Made by a program: the position numbers and the translations under genes | NCBI GenBank assembly: GCA_037127315.1 | Contig: JBBBDQ010001918.1 | Coordinates: forward strand, 4,165,001-4,229,000 | Direction of reading: 5' to 3' | Length of the DNA: 64,000 nt | Origin: Ascarosepion bandense | Taxonomy: Eukaryota; Mollusca; Cephalopoda; Sepiida; Sepiidae | Shown here: positions 52,648 to 64,000 of the stretch, piece after piece | How the letters are laid out: each line of letters starts with the position of its first letter | Position numbering within the stretch: position 1 is the first letter of the stretch | The notes under the pieces: generated by a model | What the model saw: the letters and a program-made list of their open reading frames with translations, nothing else | Told to the model about the DNA's origin: nothing | Databases searched by the model: none

Positions 52648-52951
52648 ACGTTGTGGTACAGTGGATATCGGCTCGGAACGAGAAACCGAGGAGCCGAGTT
52701 CGAATTCCAGTTGAATCCATTGTATTCACTTACGCGCAAATACCCTTGGGAAAGGTATTAATCCGTCTCTTCCTTCCAGTTATGGGTTAAATAGCAGGAC
52801 CGATTGGGTTCTATAGCCTTGGTCGGCAACCAGTTTACCGCAGAAAGCAATGGCAACCTACTGCGGGATAATCATCTGCCCAGTCAGTCATGTCTCTTTA
52901 GAGACATGATCGGCCAAGCGTGTATCACGTATGGCACTTAACTGACTGACA
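52648..52951 (+). mobile_element. SINE-B, well preserved
   Basis: ACGTTGTGGTACAGTGGATA head, GAGTTCGAATTCC B-box motif, full body, ending CTTAACTGACTGAC. A good reference copy. Confidence 0.9.
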
Positions 52952-53817
52952 TTAAGGGAAGATAGAATATTAATTTTAATATATTGAGGAATTCATTAGT
53001 TGATGCGATGCTGTAATTGTTAATTATTTATGGAGAATTTATGCAATTTAAGGTTTTTGTTGATACACTATCGGCCATAATTATTAGGAAACTCCAGTTT
53101 TTTAAAACAAATGATGTATTTCATACTATTTTTTTTAGTATTTATTGCCAAATGGATAATTCTAAACGAAAATTGAATGGTTCTTTTGTTATTATTACTT
53201 TGCAAAATTTTACAAGGCAAGGAAGCAAAGATGAACTCATCCGATTCACCATAAATTTTCTTCATTCTTTCATTGATGAAACTGTAATATAGGTAATTAT
53301 TAAATAAATATATCAATTTAATGATGCCCATGTTTGCCAGTGACCTTTATAAAATTAGGTTGAATTGTTTTACGATTAAATGATTAGAAAAAAATGACCG
53401 GAAGCTATTGATATTTTCATGGCCGTTACGCAGAAAGAGAGAGAGAGAGAGAAAGAAAGAAAGAGAGAGAAAGAAAGAGAGAGAGAAAATGGAATAAGAA
53501 TGAAGATCTTGGAATTTCTTAATGAACCCTGGGAAATCTGCGGGGTGCTGGGCGAAAAGGTTACGGAATCTTTTAATCTTGAATGTGCGGTCACGTCGGT
53601 ATCACGTTTGGAGAGAGGTTGGAATCGCGATTTAATTAGTTCATACGGTAGCAAAGAAAACAGTTATAAAAAAGTAAGAAAAACAAACAAAAACAGATGA
53701 ACTTTTGCGTTACTAAAAGACAATGGCTGGTTTCTTTCGCCAGTGTTCTGCTTAGAATTATAGATTAATTTAAATTGTCGCCATTTTATATTTTTTTAAT
53801 TTTGTACACATTGTGGA
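52952..53817. other. Unassigned; (GA)n at 53437-53487
   Basis: Frames at 53017-53292 (91 residues) and 53419-53700 have no recognised domain. Confidence 0.4.
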
Positions 53818-54095
53818 TCAGGGTGAGGAACCACACAAATAATAAACAACAAAACAGATATTTGAGATAGAAAAATAGGTTATATTGAACGTAAATATAC
53901 AAAATGGTACACAGATTGGCTGAGTGGAGCTAGGAAGCTACTATGCCAACTGACGCGGTATTCTCTGTGTAACTTCGGTATCGTTCGGTAACTTACAGAT
54001 CAGTCCCGATGTCTCTAACGGATCTCTACGGTTCTCATTATGACAGGAGTATATGTATACTCAAGTCGAGTCCACTATCACAGAAAAAGGGGAGA
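53818..54095 (-). mobile_element. LTR fragment of the Gypsy-type element
   Basis: Matches 27800-28240 apart from the microsatellite: ATTTGAGATAGAAAAATAGG, GACGCGGTATTCTCTGTGTA, TATGTATACTCAAGTCGAGT. No internal gag follows on either side, so solo or truncated. Confidence 0.7.
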
Positions 54096-54930
54096 TCTCA
54101 CAATAGTACATGCGCGGTGTTTCTTTTTGAGTTTATCAACTGCGCAGTATACAAGGGTTAGCTGGATATCGTTTGTAAGAAAAAGAGCACCATGACGTAA
54201 TTTTCAAGAAATTTGGAAAAGGCATGCTTTACTGCTTGGCATTCGAGCCGTAAGCTCCAACAGGAACATCTTAGAGTCTTTGGGTGTCAACCTGAAGAGT
54301 GCAGAGGATTTGGGAAGGGTTGGATGATATATCAAGCTAGCATCATGATGTTGGAAGTTATCCCTATGACAGTGACGTTATGGCCCCATTCATCTTCCCA
54401 CAGCGCCTGAGACTATTCCTCACACATATATTTTAAAATGCTTTAATACACTTGAAACGTGCAGTGAAACGCACATAGACATATACACATAAATTAACTA
54501 ACATTAACGTTCAACATAAAATTAAACAGACAAGCGTTTTGCACAAACGTACTCATGCCCTAAAATACACTTTAATATCCAAAATATTCCGCACACATAA
54601 ATTTTAAAATACTGTATTGCTTTTATACACGTGACGCATATCTGACCAATAAGAATTAACCCCAAATCACAACATTCCAGTATACTGACACTTTGCTATT
54701 TTTTCATTTTTCTCTCGGTCACTGAAAATAAAATAAAATAAAATAAATAAAAAATATGATAAACATGTTAAAAAGAAAAATAAGTAAAATATGTTAGATG
54801 GAGATACATTTCCCGTTTGTTCTTTCTTTTTATATCTATAAAACACCTACTACTTTAATAGCATCAATCAATTGAAAATAAAATGATTAAACAGTCAAAA
54901 GCTTATCCATTTTATGTTTGTTGATTTATT
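54096..54930. other. Unassigned sequence
   Basis: A 65-residue frame at 54213-54410 has no recognised motif. Confidence 0.45.
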
Positions 54931-55260
54931 ACAATCAACAGCCAGGTCTGTTTAAGAATTTTAAGTGGTCAGATTCATCCTATAGTTCAAGAACTGTTTC
55001 TGAAGAGAAATGCTATCTTTCTGGATGATAATGCACCCGTTCCCACTGCTAAAGTTGTAGCTGAATGGCACAAAGAAGAGTCGAGTGAAGTAGAACATAT
55101 CTGACCAGAGCATTAACGAGATTACAACATCATTGAACATTCATATATAGTGGCTATTGTGAAACTCTGAAAGTGACGGGCGCAGTAAAGGGCTGAGAAT
55201 TTTTGAGGAGGAGGGGAAAAACTCAAGCAGTGTTTTCATTTTCATACTCCCCCACTAACA
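54931..55260 (+). pseudogene. Tc1-type transposase C-terminal remnant
   Basis: Plus frame: HPIVQELFLKRNAIFLDDNA then PTAKVVAEWHKEESSEVEHI, interrupted, then DYNIIEH. FLDDNAP and NIIEH carry the second D and the final E of the DDE triad in Tc1-like transposases. The intervening SPDLN region is damaged by a stop. Confidence 0.8.
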
Positions 55261-55641
55261 TATACACAACTTAGGAATGAGTTAAAGTATAAGTACGTTA
55301 TTTCACTAAATTAAACTGAATCACCTTTCATTCATAGCAATGCAATTCTAATCTATTCTTGTCCTATTTTTCACTCTCAAACTGTTGGAACAGAAGAGCG
55401 ATTAATTTCAAAATAAAATCGAAGGTTTAATACTGACGTCAACATTAGCAGAACAGTGTGATTGCCTGCTCTGATTTTTTTCAAAAAATGCAAAAAGAAA
55501 ACACAGAGGGAAAAGTGCTGAAGATCAAATCTTATCAAAATCAGAGACTGATCAGTTTAATAAATTTTTGAAGAAGCTTATAAAAGTCAGCGGTTGCATA
55601 CTGAAGGGCCTTTGCCCTCTCTGACCCCAATGTAGAATCTC

Positions 55642-55678
<37 letters not shown>

Positions 55679-56005
55679 TGTATAAATTGTAACATAACTA
55701 TACAATTGATACATAACTATATAATTATATTAAGTTCTATAATACTCATTATTATGTTTATAATAAAATAAATGCCAGAGCACTCAAAAAAAAAAAAAAG
55801 AAAAAAAAAAGAAAACTTTGAGTCCTCTTCACCTGGATGTATATCTATGTTAATATATACCACAAAATTTTCAGAATTGTCTCATATATGTTTTTCTTTG
55901 TTTAAATAATTTTTTAGAATTTATTTTGTTGGGTTCATTTTTGGAACCAAATCTTTTGTGCTGGTTCCCTGATAAAAATCCTGGAATTGTAATTTTATTG
56001 ATTTC
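55261..56005. other. Unassigned; (TA)n at 55644-55672
   Basis: Nothing recognised besides the microsatellite and A-rich 55785-55815. Confidence 0.45.
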
Positions 56006-56560
56006 TTCTTCTTCTTCTTCTTCTTCTTCTTCTTCTTCTTTTTCTTCTTCTTCTTAATTAAAAGTGACATGGATGGATTCTCTTGTCATTCGATGAAGCG
56101 TTTAATTTGCTTCTTTTTGCTTCCCAAAACCAACATTCAGTGGACAGGCAAAATTTGGAAAGAAATGTGAAAGTGTTGTGCGCTGGGTGGAGGTGAATTT
56201 GGGCGACAGTGTCAGAAAATTAATAATAAGGTTAAAAAAGAAAAACAAAAAATTGTAGAAAAGAAAAAAAAAGAGAAAATAATTATAGAATTCAAAAGAT
56301 AAGCGATAAAATAAGAAAACAAAACAAGAATAGCCATTGTACTTATTTTGTCTTTAACCCCGTGCCTTTTCAGGAATTTGACGATCATGGCTCACCACAA
56401 CTTCCTGTTTTTATTTCCTCTCTTGGTCCATGTTTTCCTGACCATTTTCACAAAGTCTTTAGACAGATTACAGAGTTTCTCTGTCCCACTTGTCTCTAAT
56501 ATGCTTTGTGAGTGTCAGATTTTCTAAACCCTCTTTCCTCGTTATAAGAAATTATTCATA
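56006..56560 (-). pseudogene. (CTT)n and diverged RTE-type LINE 3' scrap
   Basis: (CTT)n at 56006-56056 fits the RTE (GAA)n tail. 56360-56560 carries GTGCCTTTTCAGGAATTTGA and a diverged C-terminal domain. The 300 bp between them is A-rich and unrecognised. Confidence 0.55.
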
Positions 56561-56639
56561 TTCTTATTCTAAATGTATGTTCGTATAAATAATTTTGTTC
56601 GCCCGAATCTATTTTACATATTCATAATTCTGTCATGCT

Positions 56640-56870
56640 TTGCTGTCAAATATGGTCTGGTGTTTCTTTTATATAGTTAATGATGCTTGTTAAAATCCAA
56701 AGAAGAATCTATAATATCATTTATAACCACCTGGATTCTCAGTTTTTCACTTTTGGAAATTTATGGCTTTTTTACAAATACTTTCATGGTAAATGTCCAG
56801 ATGTTCAGAGACTCTATGGTACCTAGACCTTATGAATTGAAGCGCAGTACTAGATTGGCAGCTTGGTCTC
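56640..56870 (+). pseudogene. jockey/CR1-type LINE scrap
   Basis: KIQRRIYNIIYN-like frame, then ATACTTTCATGGTAAATGTC (Y-FHG-CP motif) and TGAAGCGCAGTACTAGATTG. Repeated at 57375-57600. Confidence 0.65.
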
Positions 56871-56985
56871 AACAGTTGTACATACAAATGCGCCTGTGTT
56901 TATACTTACATAGACCCACAGGTCGACATCCATACATGCTCACATACAAATATTGCGTTCGTGTACTGACATACATCTAAACTTA

Positions 56986-57369
56986 TTTATAAATGGAACT
57001 TATCACCCGGTTCACACTCCACCCACGTCTATTGAACAGATTAAGAGGCTCATCCCTTGTTCCCTGTTTAGGACGTGGTTTCCGGTTTTCTCTTTTCCAA
57101 TCTTCTCACTTTGTTTTTTTTTCTAATTGGAGTAGATACATCTATCTATCGCCCGGTTCACACTCCACCCACGTCTATTGAACAGGTTAAAAATCGGGTT
57201 ATAGAAGGAGTGGTCCGATTTTAATCAAATTTAATACACTCATAGACAAAGACATAAGAAACGATATTCAGAAGCTTCAAGGTTGCAGTTCTTACAATAG
57301 TGCAGAAAATCGATAATATATATAAAAAAGTTTTCATTACACCCGAGCAACGCCGGGCTATACTGCTAG
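56986..57369 (+). mobile_element. Helitron split by a LINE-tail tandem unit
   Basis: 5' end TCTAAACTTATTTATAAATG at 56986. The interior is replaced by 57001-57190 (two CCCGGTTCACACTCCACCC units, related to 24310-24660). The Helitron resumes AAATCGGGTTATAGAAGG and ends at hairpin CCCGAGCAACGCCGGG plus CTATACTGCTAG before T. Confidence 0.8.
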
Positions 57370-58410
57370 TTTTACATATTTATAAGTCTGCCATGCTTTA
57401 CTTTGAATATTTCTGTCAAATATGGTCTGGTGTTTCTTCTGTATAGTTAATGATGATTGGTAAAATCCAAAGAAGAATCTATAATATCATTTATAATGAC
57501 CTGGCATCTTAGTTTTTCACATTTCGAACTTTGTGCCTTTTCTATAAATACTTTCATGACAAATGTCTTGATGTTCTGAGACTCTATGGTACCTAGTCAG
57601 TCCGTTAAGTTCCATACATGATGCACGCTTTAGGCGATCATGTCTCGAAAGAGGCATGACTGACTGGGCAGAAGATTATCCCGCAGTAGGTTGCCATTGC
57701 TTTCTGCGGTAGACTGGTTGCCGACCAAGGCTATAGAACCCAATCTGTCCTGTTATTTGACTCATAGCTAGAGGGAGAAGCGCTGTATTATATTATTACG
57801 TAGTAATTAGTGGGGGATCAGTTTATTACTTCACAACAATAGAAATCCGATCCCCCACTTTATGACCAGTAGAACCCTTAATCATAATCCAAACTATTAT
57901 ATTCAGTCAATCAGTTAAGTGCCATATGTGATACACGCTTGGGCGATCATGTCTCTAAAGAGACATGACTGACTGTGCAGAAGATTATCCCGCAGTAGGT
58001 TGCCATTGCTTTCTGCAATAGACTGGTTGCCAGCGAAGGCTATAAAACCCAATCTGTCCTGTTATTTAACCCATAACTGGAGGGAAGAGACGGAAGACTT
58101 TATGAATTTAAGCGCACTACTAGGTTGGCAGTTTAGTCTCTACATTTTATAGTTGACTATCTATATAAAACTTTAAGTTCTATATTAATATTTTCTTTTC
58201 TGACACTTATGGAACTCTCTGTCTGTTTCTTGCTTTCCAGTCACATTTGATCTTAAAAAGTTAATCCGTCTTCTTGATTCCTTTTCTTTTATTGTTCTCG
58301 GTCCTTGATCATGTGTTTTTTACTTATATTTTTTATTTTCACACTCAGTAAGCCCATGCGTTTTAGTGTTTTTGTTGCCTTTCTTGGGGTAAGATGATTA
58401 AAATAAATGC
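57370..58410 (+). pseudogene. jockey/CR1-type LINE interrupted by a SINE-B composite
   Basis: LINE 57375-57596 and 58100-58410 (TTTATGAATTTAAGCGCACT, tail TTGTTGCCTTTCTTGGGGTA). The interruption 57597-58095 (minus) is SINE-B partial, the GATC-hairpin module and SINE-B partial, as at 8431 and 32597. Confidence 0.75.
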
Positions 58411-59020
58411 CATCGCTTCAACCATTCTCGAATATTGGTAGTGCTGATGTAACTTTTAGTTCTGCTAAAATATTGCTTTCTCTTGCTTAGATGTGGCAAC
58501 ATTGAGCGTATTTTGCAGCAGTTGTTACCTAAATGCTACGTAACGTCTAGCTAATTACTTTCTCTTTCTGTGATGTATTTTAGGCCTGTCCTACTTCATT
58601 GCACGTTAGATCATTGCACCTTAGTTCAAATTTTCTAACATTTACAGGAAAATGGACAGTATGATCATTACGGATATCTCTATTGGGATTTTCATGCCCA
58701 ACATTCCGTTCCAATTCTCTGCTTTCCCCTCGAATATACAGTCTAGAGCTAGGTTTCTCCCAATCAGTGTGCTTTTGATGTAATCTCGGCGTTTTCGAAT
58801 GGTGCTAGTCTTTAACCTTCAGCCAACTCGTCGTAAAAAAGAACAAAAAACTACCAGGTGGCCAATCTGTCGCAGACAGCTCTGAAATACAAGAGATTCT
58901 ATACTGGTAGACAGACTGCGTTGATGAATATCAACATCACACACGTTACATTTTGGGATTTTTTATACCCAAAATACAGTGAAAATGCTCCAGACTTGTC
59001 ATTTGATGTAAGGTTTTCAG
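58411..59020. other. Unassigned; possible decayed coding sequence on minus strand at 58640-58830
   Basis: The minus strand at 58830-58640 reads without stops (RKRRDYIKSTLIGRNLALDC) but I do not recognise a family. Confidence 0.35.
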
Positions 59021-60457
59021 TATTTGTCTATATTTCAGAGATGTATTATTTAAATTATTTACATTATTCGGACTATTGTCCTCATCTTTGTTGCAATTTA
59101 TACGACGTTTCGGCTGTTGAACTCTCTGGACTTCTTCTGCCAAGAATTCTATCATATAAGGTATACATTCTCATTCCTTGTGCGAAGCTTTTTTTGGTAG
59201 TCATGAGTTACTTGTTCACTACTGCTGCAGCCTTGTATTGAACTCACAACTTTTGGGTCAAGTCACCGGAACTAACCAACGTCTATATACACTGGGCCAT
59301 GAGTCCTTAAGGACAACAAGAACTGAGTGTCTGGGGCTTATAAACCTAATGTTCAGTAACTATTTTTTACCAGAGTTCATATTGCAATTTTTGGTGTTAA
59401 TGGTTTTCTCTAAAATTTTTTACCAAAGGTAATAATGCAATTTTTAACACTAATGATTTTCTCTGCCACTCCGTATTACTGGTTCCCATATTACTGGTTC
59501 CTCTATGCTTGATTGCCTTAGAAGATTTTTGTAACCTAGCATATGTGCTAATTCCTTAAGTTTACTTAGTTTCCAGTGGATATAGAATTTGGTTAACTCC
59601 AATGACTTGACCCAAAGAGTTGCTAGTTCAATAACCGGCTACAGCGGTAGTGAACAAGTAACTTAGTGGTCCTGTGTATGACAGTAAACTGTATCTGACA
59701 GCAAAGCCTCTGATTGAGAGGTTGTGAAGAGAACCACCTCTTAGTTGCTGTTGTTTCCAAGTCCCCTTTGACACGGAGTGGGAGCATTTGTTAGCTATGA
59801 GCAAATAGTTAACTCCAAGCTGGGGCCAAAACACTATGAAAGCATAAAAAAGACTTTTATAAAAAAATATACATTTTTGAAGGAAAAAATATGACTAGCA
59901 ACACATTTTTGAATACAAAACTAGAAGACATCTTATGTTTTCTAAAATAAAAAATAATAGAAATTTTCATCAAAATCTGACTAAACCAACATTTTCACTA
60001 TAACCGAACATTAAAAATATTTTAAAACACTATCTTTTTTGGCATTAAATAACCCACAGAGATTGATATGCCGTTAAACAAAACTCAAGCTAAAACTCAA
60101 GCAACTTAGTGTCGAGTTAGAGGGAGATAACTAATGACTATAAAAGAGTCTTCGCATAAAGAATGAGAATGACATACACCAGTGATCGTAATAAATTTTT
60201 CGGATCGAAATTCTTAGGACCTGAAGAAGGCTGGAGTGGTTCGAAATTCTTAGCAGCTGAGGAAGGCTGGAGCGTACAACGGCCGAAACGACGTACAAGC
60301 GGCAAGAAAATGAAGACAATGCTCCGAATACCGTAAATAATGTGAGGTTCCCACTGTGTAGTTCTCGATGTATATGATGACCCACTGAACCGAATGTTTT
60401 AAAACGGAGAAAGATTGTTTTAAAAAATCTTTAACTTTCGTATAGAGTAAATGCACC
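59021..60457. repeat. PLE family g and family R copies, partly inverted
   Basis: 59030-59275 (plus) and 59595-59665 (minus) are inverted (GTTACTTGTTCACTACTGCT). 59640-60110 is a minus family R copy. 60115-60457 is minus family g with TGAGGAAGGCTGGAGCGTAC...GGCCGAAACG. Confidence 0.6.
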
Positions 60458-60768
60458 ATTCAGTCAGTTAAGTGCCATACATGATACACACTTGGGCGAT
60501 CATGTCTCGAAAGAGACATGGTTGACTAGGCAGAAGATTATCCCGCATTATGGTTGTCATTGCTTTCTGCTGTAGATTGGTTGACAACCAATGCTATAAA
60601 ACCCAATCTATCCTATTATTTAACCGATAACTGGGGGGAAGAGACGGATTAATACTTTTCACAAGGGTATTAACGCGTAGGTGATAGCAAAGAATTCAAT
60701 TGAATTTCGAACACGGCTCCCCGATTTCTCGTTCCGAGCCGATATCCACTGCACTACAACGCACATAA
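60458..60768 (-). mobile_element. SINE-B, minus copy
   Basis: CAGTCAGTTAAGTGCCATAC to CACTACAACGCAC. It adjoins PLE family g at the same position as the copy at 2363-2675, so the pair moved or was duplicated together. Confidence 0.85.
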
Positions 60769-60807
60769 TGTATCATTACACTGTGAATATTCAGGCTTAT
60801 GGCCATA

Positions 60808-61518
60808 CTAGCAGTATAGCCCGGCGTTGCTCGGGTGTAAAACTAATCCATGATCCTGGAGCTCAGACTCTTTGGACGTTGGCACGAAAGACTAAAAAAC
60901 AATATTTGTTTCCAGTTAAAGCGAAACCGTAGACTGAAAGAAAAATGAATGGATGTAAATCAAATTTTGATTTCCTGGTATCGATATCAAATAAGTTTTT
61001 TTCGTCGTAAACTGAATTTTGAAGGCTAAATAAGTCTTCAGAGTTAATGGTATCATGGCTGAGACTAAGAATTACAATTATACTTACTTAGAGCCAACCC
61101 CGAAGCAAAAATAAAATAAAAGGGCTGAAAAAATACAGACATACAGGCAGATGAACAGATACGCACACACAAACATCTTGACTTTTATATATATATTATC
61201 GATTTTCTGTACTATTGTAAGAACTGCAACCTTGAAACTTCTGAATATCGTTTCTTATGTCTTTGTCTATGAGTGCATCAAATTTGATTAAAATCGGACC
61301 ACTTTTTCTATAACCCAATTTTTTCGATTATCGATTTTCGATATTAATCGGGGGTACCTGAACACAAACCTAGCTAAGAACACTTGCAGACGCTTATAGT
61401 ACAACTGTGTAAATTTTCTAGAAAATCGGTCTTTTAGAGTCTACAGGTAACGGACACACACACACATACAGACACACACACACACAGGGATAAAGTTCCA
61501 TTTATAAATAAGTTTAGA
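60808..61518 (-). mobile_element. Non-autonomous Helitron, complete copy
   Basis: Plus strand CTAGCAGTATAGCCCGGCG (60808) after A, to ...TTTAGA (61518) before T. Minus strand therefore has 5'-TCTAAACTTATTTATAAATG and 3'-hairpin-CTAG. 711 bp, no ORF. Confidence 0.9.
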
Positions 61519-61519
61519 T

Positions 61520-61800
61520 AACGTTAAAACGTCGGTTATCTTAGATCAGCAAAGTTAAGAAACGTCAAATGTCGACAATATCGAAAATGATAACTGCTTG
61601 GGATTACCAAGTGCTGTAAGCTTGGATGGATGACAGCTTGAGAATACCAGGCTGTAAACTTGTATATGCGGATGGTCTAAAGGGATTAGGGCTATATCAG
61701 GCAGAAACTCCGGTCCCCTTACGATCAGTGAAGTTAAGCAACGTTGAGTGTGGTCAATACCTGAATCGTAAGATAACCGATCTTTCAACGTGATATGGCC
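61520..61800 (+). pseudogene. Cluster of 5S-rRNA-like fragments
   Basis: ATCAGCAAAGTTAAGAAACG, CTTGGGATTACCAAGTGCTG, CTTGAGAATACCAGGCTGTA and ACGATCAGTGAAGTTAAGCA resemble the internal (box A/IE/C) and 3' parts of 5S rRNA (GATC.G.AAGTTAAGCAACGT; GGGAATACCAGGTGCTGTA). At least three pieces lie in the same orientation. Too diverged for functional 5S; a pseudogene array or 5S-derived SINE. Confidence 0.7.
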
Positions 61801-61865
61801 TTAAGATCTTTATACCATCGCATATCCACGCTTACAGCACCTGGCATTCTCAAACAGTCATTCAT

Positions 61866-62170
61866 TCAGGTATCGACTAAGCTCAGATTATATTTTACTA
61901 TTTCCGAAACCATCTTTGCAATCTTCCGTAGAGAATAAGCATTTGTCAGATGAAACGATTTATCGTTTATGAATAATCTATGACTCACATTTTTTTCGTT
62001 TCTCATCCTTGGCACAACTTGAGCTCTCCACGAAGATCTACTGGGCTCAGTGATATCTAAATCAAACGGGGTTTTTATTTCCTTCTTTATAAATTCTTCC
62101 TCTTCTCTAGAGTATATTTGAGATTTCGCAGATATAGGACTACAGTCAATGGACATATTTTCAAACAGAG
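61866..62170 (-). pseudogene. Gypsy-type reverse transcriptase N-terminal remnant
   Basis: Minus frame: DLDITEPSRSSWRAQVVPRM then NDKSFHLTNAYSLRKIAKMV. This matches the I-EPS-SPW-AQ and F-DAYPLPRI blocks at the start of Gypsy RT. The catalytic YxDD region is not present here. Confidence 0.8.
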
Positions 62171-62419
62171 GAGGAGTGAAATATTCATGTTAGCTTGTCC
62201 ACACAGTTTTAGAGATCGTCTGTCGCCCTCATATAAAATATCTATTTTTTCTTTGTACAGGTCTTAAGTGTCCTGTCCGAGGTTCCCATCAGCACACAAA
62301 TTATCCATTAAAAATAAATTTATTTTTGTTGTATGTTACTGTAGTCACCGTAATATTCGTGTTACATTTTCCTACAGTTTTTAATAAGTCAGACGAAGCC
62401 ATGCTAAACGGTAGAGTTA
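62171..62419. other. Unassigned sequence
   Basis: Probably decayed retrotransposon interior between RT and the family R insertion; no motif legible. Confidence 0.4.
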
Positions 62420-62980
62420 CTGTTTGAATTTAACGGTATATCAACCTCTGTAGGTTATTTAATGCCAAAAAGTTAGGGTTTTAAGGTATTTTTTTATATG
62501 TTCGGTTATAGTGAGAAGGTTGATTTAGTCATATTTTAATGAGAATTTTTGTTCTTATTCTTTATTTCAGAAAACCGAAGATGTCTTCTATTTTTGTATT
62601 AAAAATTTTTCACTGAGAATATTTTTTTCTTAAAAAATATGTTGTGGCAAAAATGTTTTCTTCAAAATGTATTGCTGGCAATATTTTCCCTACAAAAATG
62701 TATATTTTTTCTATAAAAGTGTATTTTTATATTTTAATAGTGATTTCATCCAGTTTGTGGGGTTAACTATTTGCCCATAGCTGGGACCCTAACAGGTGCT
62801 ACCACTCCGGTGGTAGGATGGACCTCTTAATTTCTGTTGGTCTCAGGTCTACTATGATGGACCTGAGAACAACAGCAATTCAGAGGTGGTTCCATGCTTC
62901 TCACAACCTCCCAATCAGAGGCCTTGCTGCTGGATGCAATTTATCGTCATGCTCAGGACTATGAGTTATTGTGTCTAACT
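62420..62980 (+). repeat. Dispersed repeat family R, copy
   Basis: Matches 1170-1700 from CAACCTCTGTAGGTTATTTA to AGGCCTTGCTGCTGGATGCA; inserted in the Gypsy element. Confidence 0.75.
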
Positions 62981-63039
62981 TCCATACCCATGGTTGTTTT
63001 CGAAACCTCCTGTAGCCCAGTAGTTATTATTACCAGATG

Positions 63040-63660
63040 ACAGGCAATGCGACAGAAAGTTTATTAGCGTTCAAACGACAGACTTTAGCGAAATGGCCTT
63101 CCTTCTTGCAATTATATCAACTCATTTCTAGAGCCGGACCCTTACTTCTTGGGTGCCTAGTATCTCCGCAGAAAAAGCACCTTTCTTTTAAAAGTGATTT
63201 GCTAGCAGCAGATGTCACAGACTCCTCCTCATTTTGATTTTCCTTTTGCTTAAAAGTTAATGCATTACTCCGTGTTCAGATACCAACATCGCAAGGTAAC
63301 TTTTTTGGGTATCAGCAGAATAGGATTTAAAATTTAGGACAGCCTTTTCCACACTTCCCTCCTGATTCCAAACTTCCGTGAGATTGATCATTTTGTTTTC
63401 AAGAAGTCTCTGTCGAATAGGGGTTTCGAAAAACCCAGAAAGAAATGTATCATTAATAACTTTCTCTTTGATAACATGATCGGTAGCATCTTTGAATTTG
63501 AAGTCCTTAACTAGAAATCGCACTGCTTGAATATAATGATTCGTGGTTTTCTAGCCTGTTGACTCCTAGTTGAAAGTAATGCCTGGCATATATCTCGCTT
63601 TTTGCTGGACGAAAAATCTCTTTAGAATATTAAAAGCTTCTTCATAATTCGTAAGAGTTT
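63040..63660 (-). pseudogene. Gypsy-type gag with two zinc knuckles, decayed
   Basis: Minus strand: YEEAFNILKRFF, then a capsid-like frame (63523-63257) with FKFKDATDHVIKEKVINDTF and LSGFFETPIRQRLLENKMIN. Then nucleocapsid: CFFCGDTRHPRSKG (last cysteine lost) and YNCKKEGHFAKVC (first cysteine turned to a TGA stop). gag lies upstream of the RT remnant at 61866, consistent with one element. Confidence 0.8.
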
Positions 63661-64000
63661 TTATAAATATTCACCTCGTCTTCCCATTTAGACGTGGATG
63701 TAACACAAGGTCGAGGTTAATGCTCGAACGCGTGTGAGCGGGTAAAGGCCAAAAATTGCCCGGTTCCCTCAACCATCTGGCGTCCACCGATCCACTCCTT
63801 TAGCGCAATAGGTTGGTACAACCACGGGACACACTTCCTCGGGATCGGGCACCTCTCAGTGTAATCTTTCTCAGATGCATGTTTGTCCTTGGATACAACA
63901 GAGCCGCACTTAGGCCGAGGTCAGGGACGCAACTGAGAGATGATCACCCCCACATGGTAGGTGAGTATACATCTTCACCCACAATATGCTTGAGGAAGTT
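63661..64000. other. Unassigned sequence at right edge
   Basis: GC-balanced; likely the upstream part of the retrotransposon, but no motif or LTR boundary can be seen before the window ends. Confidence 0.35.

Noticed and set aside
53017..53292. 91-residue frame as a gene
   Set aside because: Overlapping frame of similar length on the opposite strand and no recognised motif.
61520..61800. Functional 5S rRNA gene
   Set aside because: Pieces are truncated, diverged and reiterated; no full-length 5S.

Overview
The window is 64 kb of repeat-dense, AT-rich animal DNA. I can support no intact host protein-coding gene. Almost every recognisable stretch is a decayed mobile element or simple repeat: dozens of (TA)n tracts, long (CA/TG)n, (GATA)n and (GAAA)n arrays, tRNA-derived SINEs, RTE-type and jockey/CR1-type LINE pieces, Penelope-like elements (PLEs), Helitrons, piggyBac/pogo-type MITEs, Tc1/mariner transposase fragments and a Gypsy-type LTR retrotransposon. 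The mixture suggests an invertebrate, most likely a mollusc and plausibly a cephalopod (octopus or squid). That assignment is inference from repeat content, because no phylogenetic marker gene is present.

Layout. 1-9 kb: microsatellites, a long foldback repeat, two dimeric tRNA-like/hammerhead elements, a duplicated PLE terminal repeat, a head-to-head pair of hammerhead elements and the first SINE-B copies. 9-19 kb: RTE pieces, a complete non-autonomous Helitron followed by a Pif1/Helitron helicase remnant, a SINE nested in a SINE, a 580-bp foldback transposon and a pogo-like MITE. 19-29 kb: a satellite array grown from a Helitron 3' end, an inverted PLE repeat with ribozyme folds, more Helitrons and hammerhead elements, a long RTE fragment and a Gypsy gag with leader and LTR. 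29-40 kb: two RTE 3' halves, LINE tails, SINE-B composites, a hammerhead element with covarying stems and about 2 kb of purine-strand-biased DNA. 40-46 kb: a PLE (RT plus GIY-YIG) on the minus strand broken by SINE, Helitron, LINE, mariner and piggyBac-MITE insertions. 46-58 kb: (GATA)n minisatellite, RTE end, PLE repeats, a well-folded hammerhead, Helitron, SINE-B, solo LTR, Tc1 fragment and LINE tails. 58-64 kb: PLE repeats, SINE-B, a complete minus-strand Helitron, a 5S-rRNA-like cluster, and Gypsy RT and gag remnants running off the right edge.

Most interesting system. A multi-copy element couples an internal Pol III-type A box/B box (tRNA-like) to a complete type I hammerhead self-cleaving ribozyme. 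Its core is CTGATGA, then a stem II hairpin, GAAA, a very short stem III and a GTC cleavage triplet. It occurs at seven loci plus a fragment. Two loci are tandem dimers with a 287-289 bp period, which is the arrangement expected of ribozyme-processed retrozyme or Sm-alpha-like elements. One divergent copy keeps the fold through compensatory changes. At least three other, sequence-unrelated PLE terminal-repeat families here also fold as hammerheads, and several of these families carry a self-complementary stem III suited to dimeric action. Hammerheads in PLEs, retrozymes and schistosome Sm-alpha are established. The concentration of several families in one window, and the tRNA-promoter/hammerhead fusion in this genome, deserve testing.
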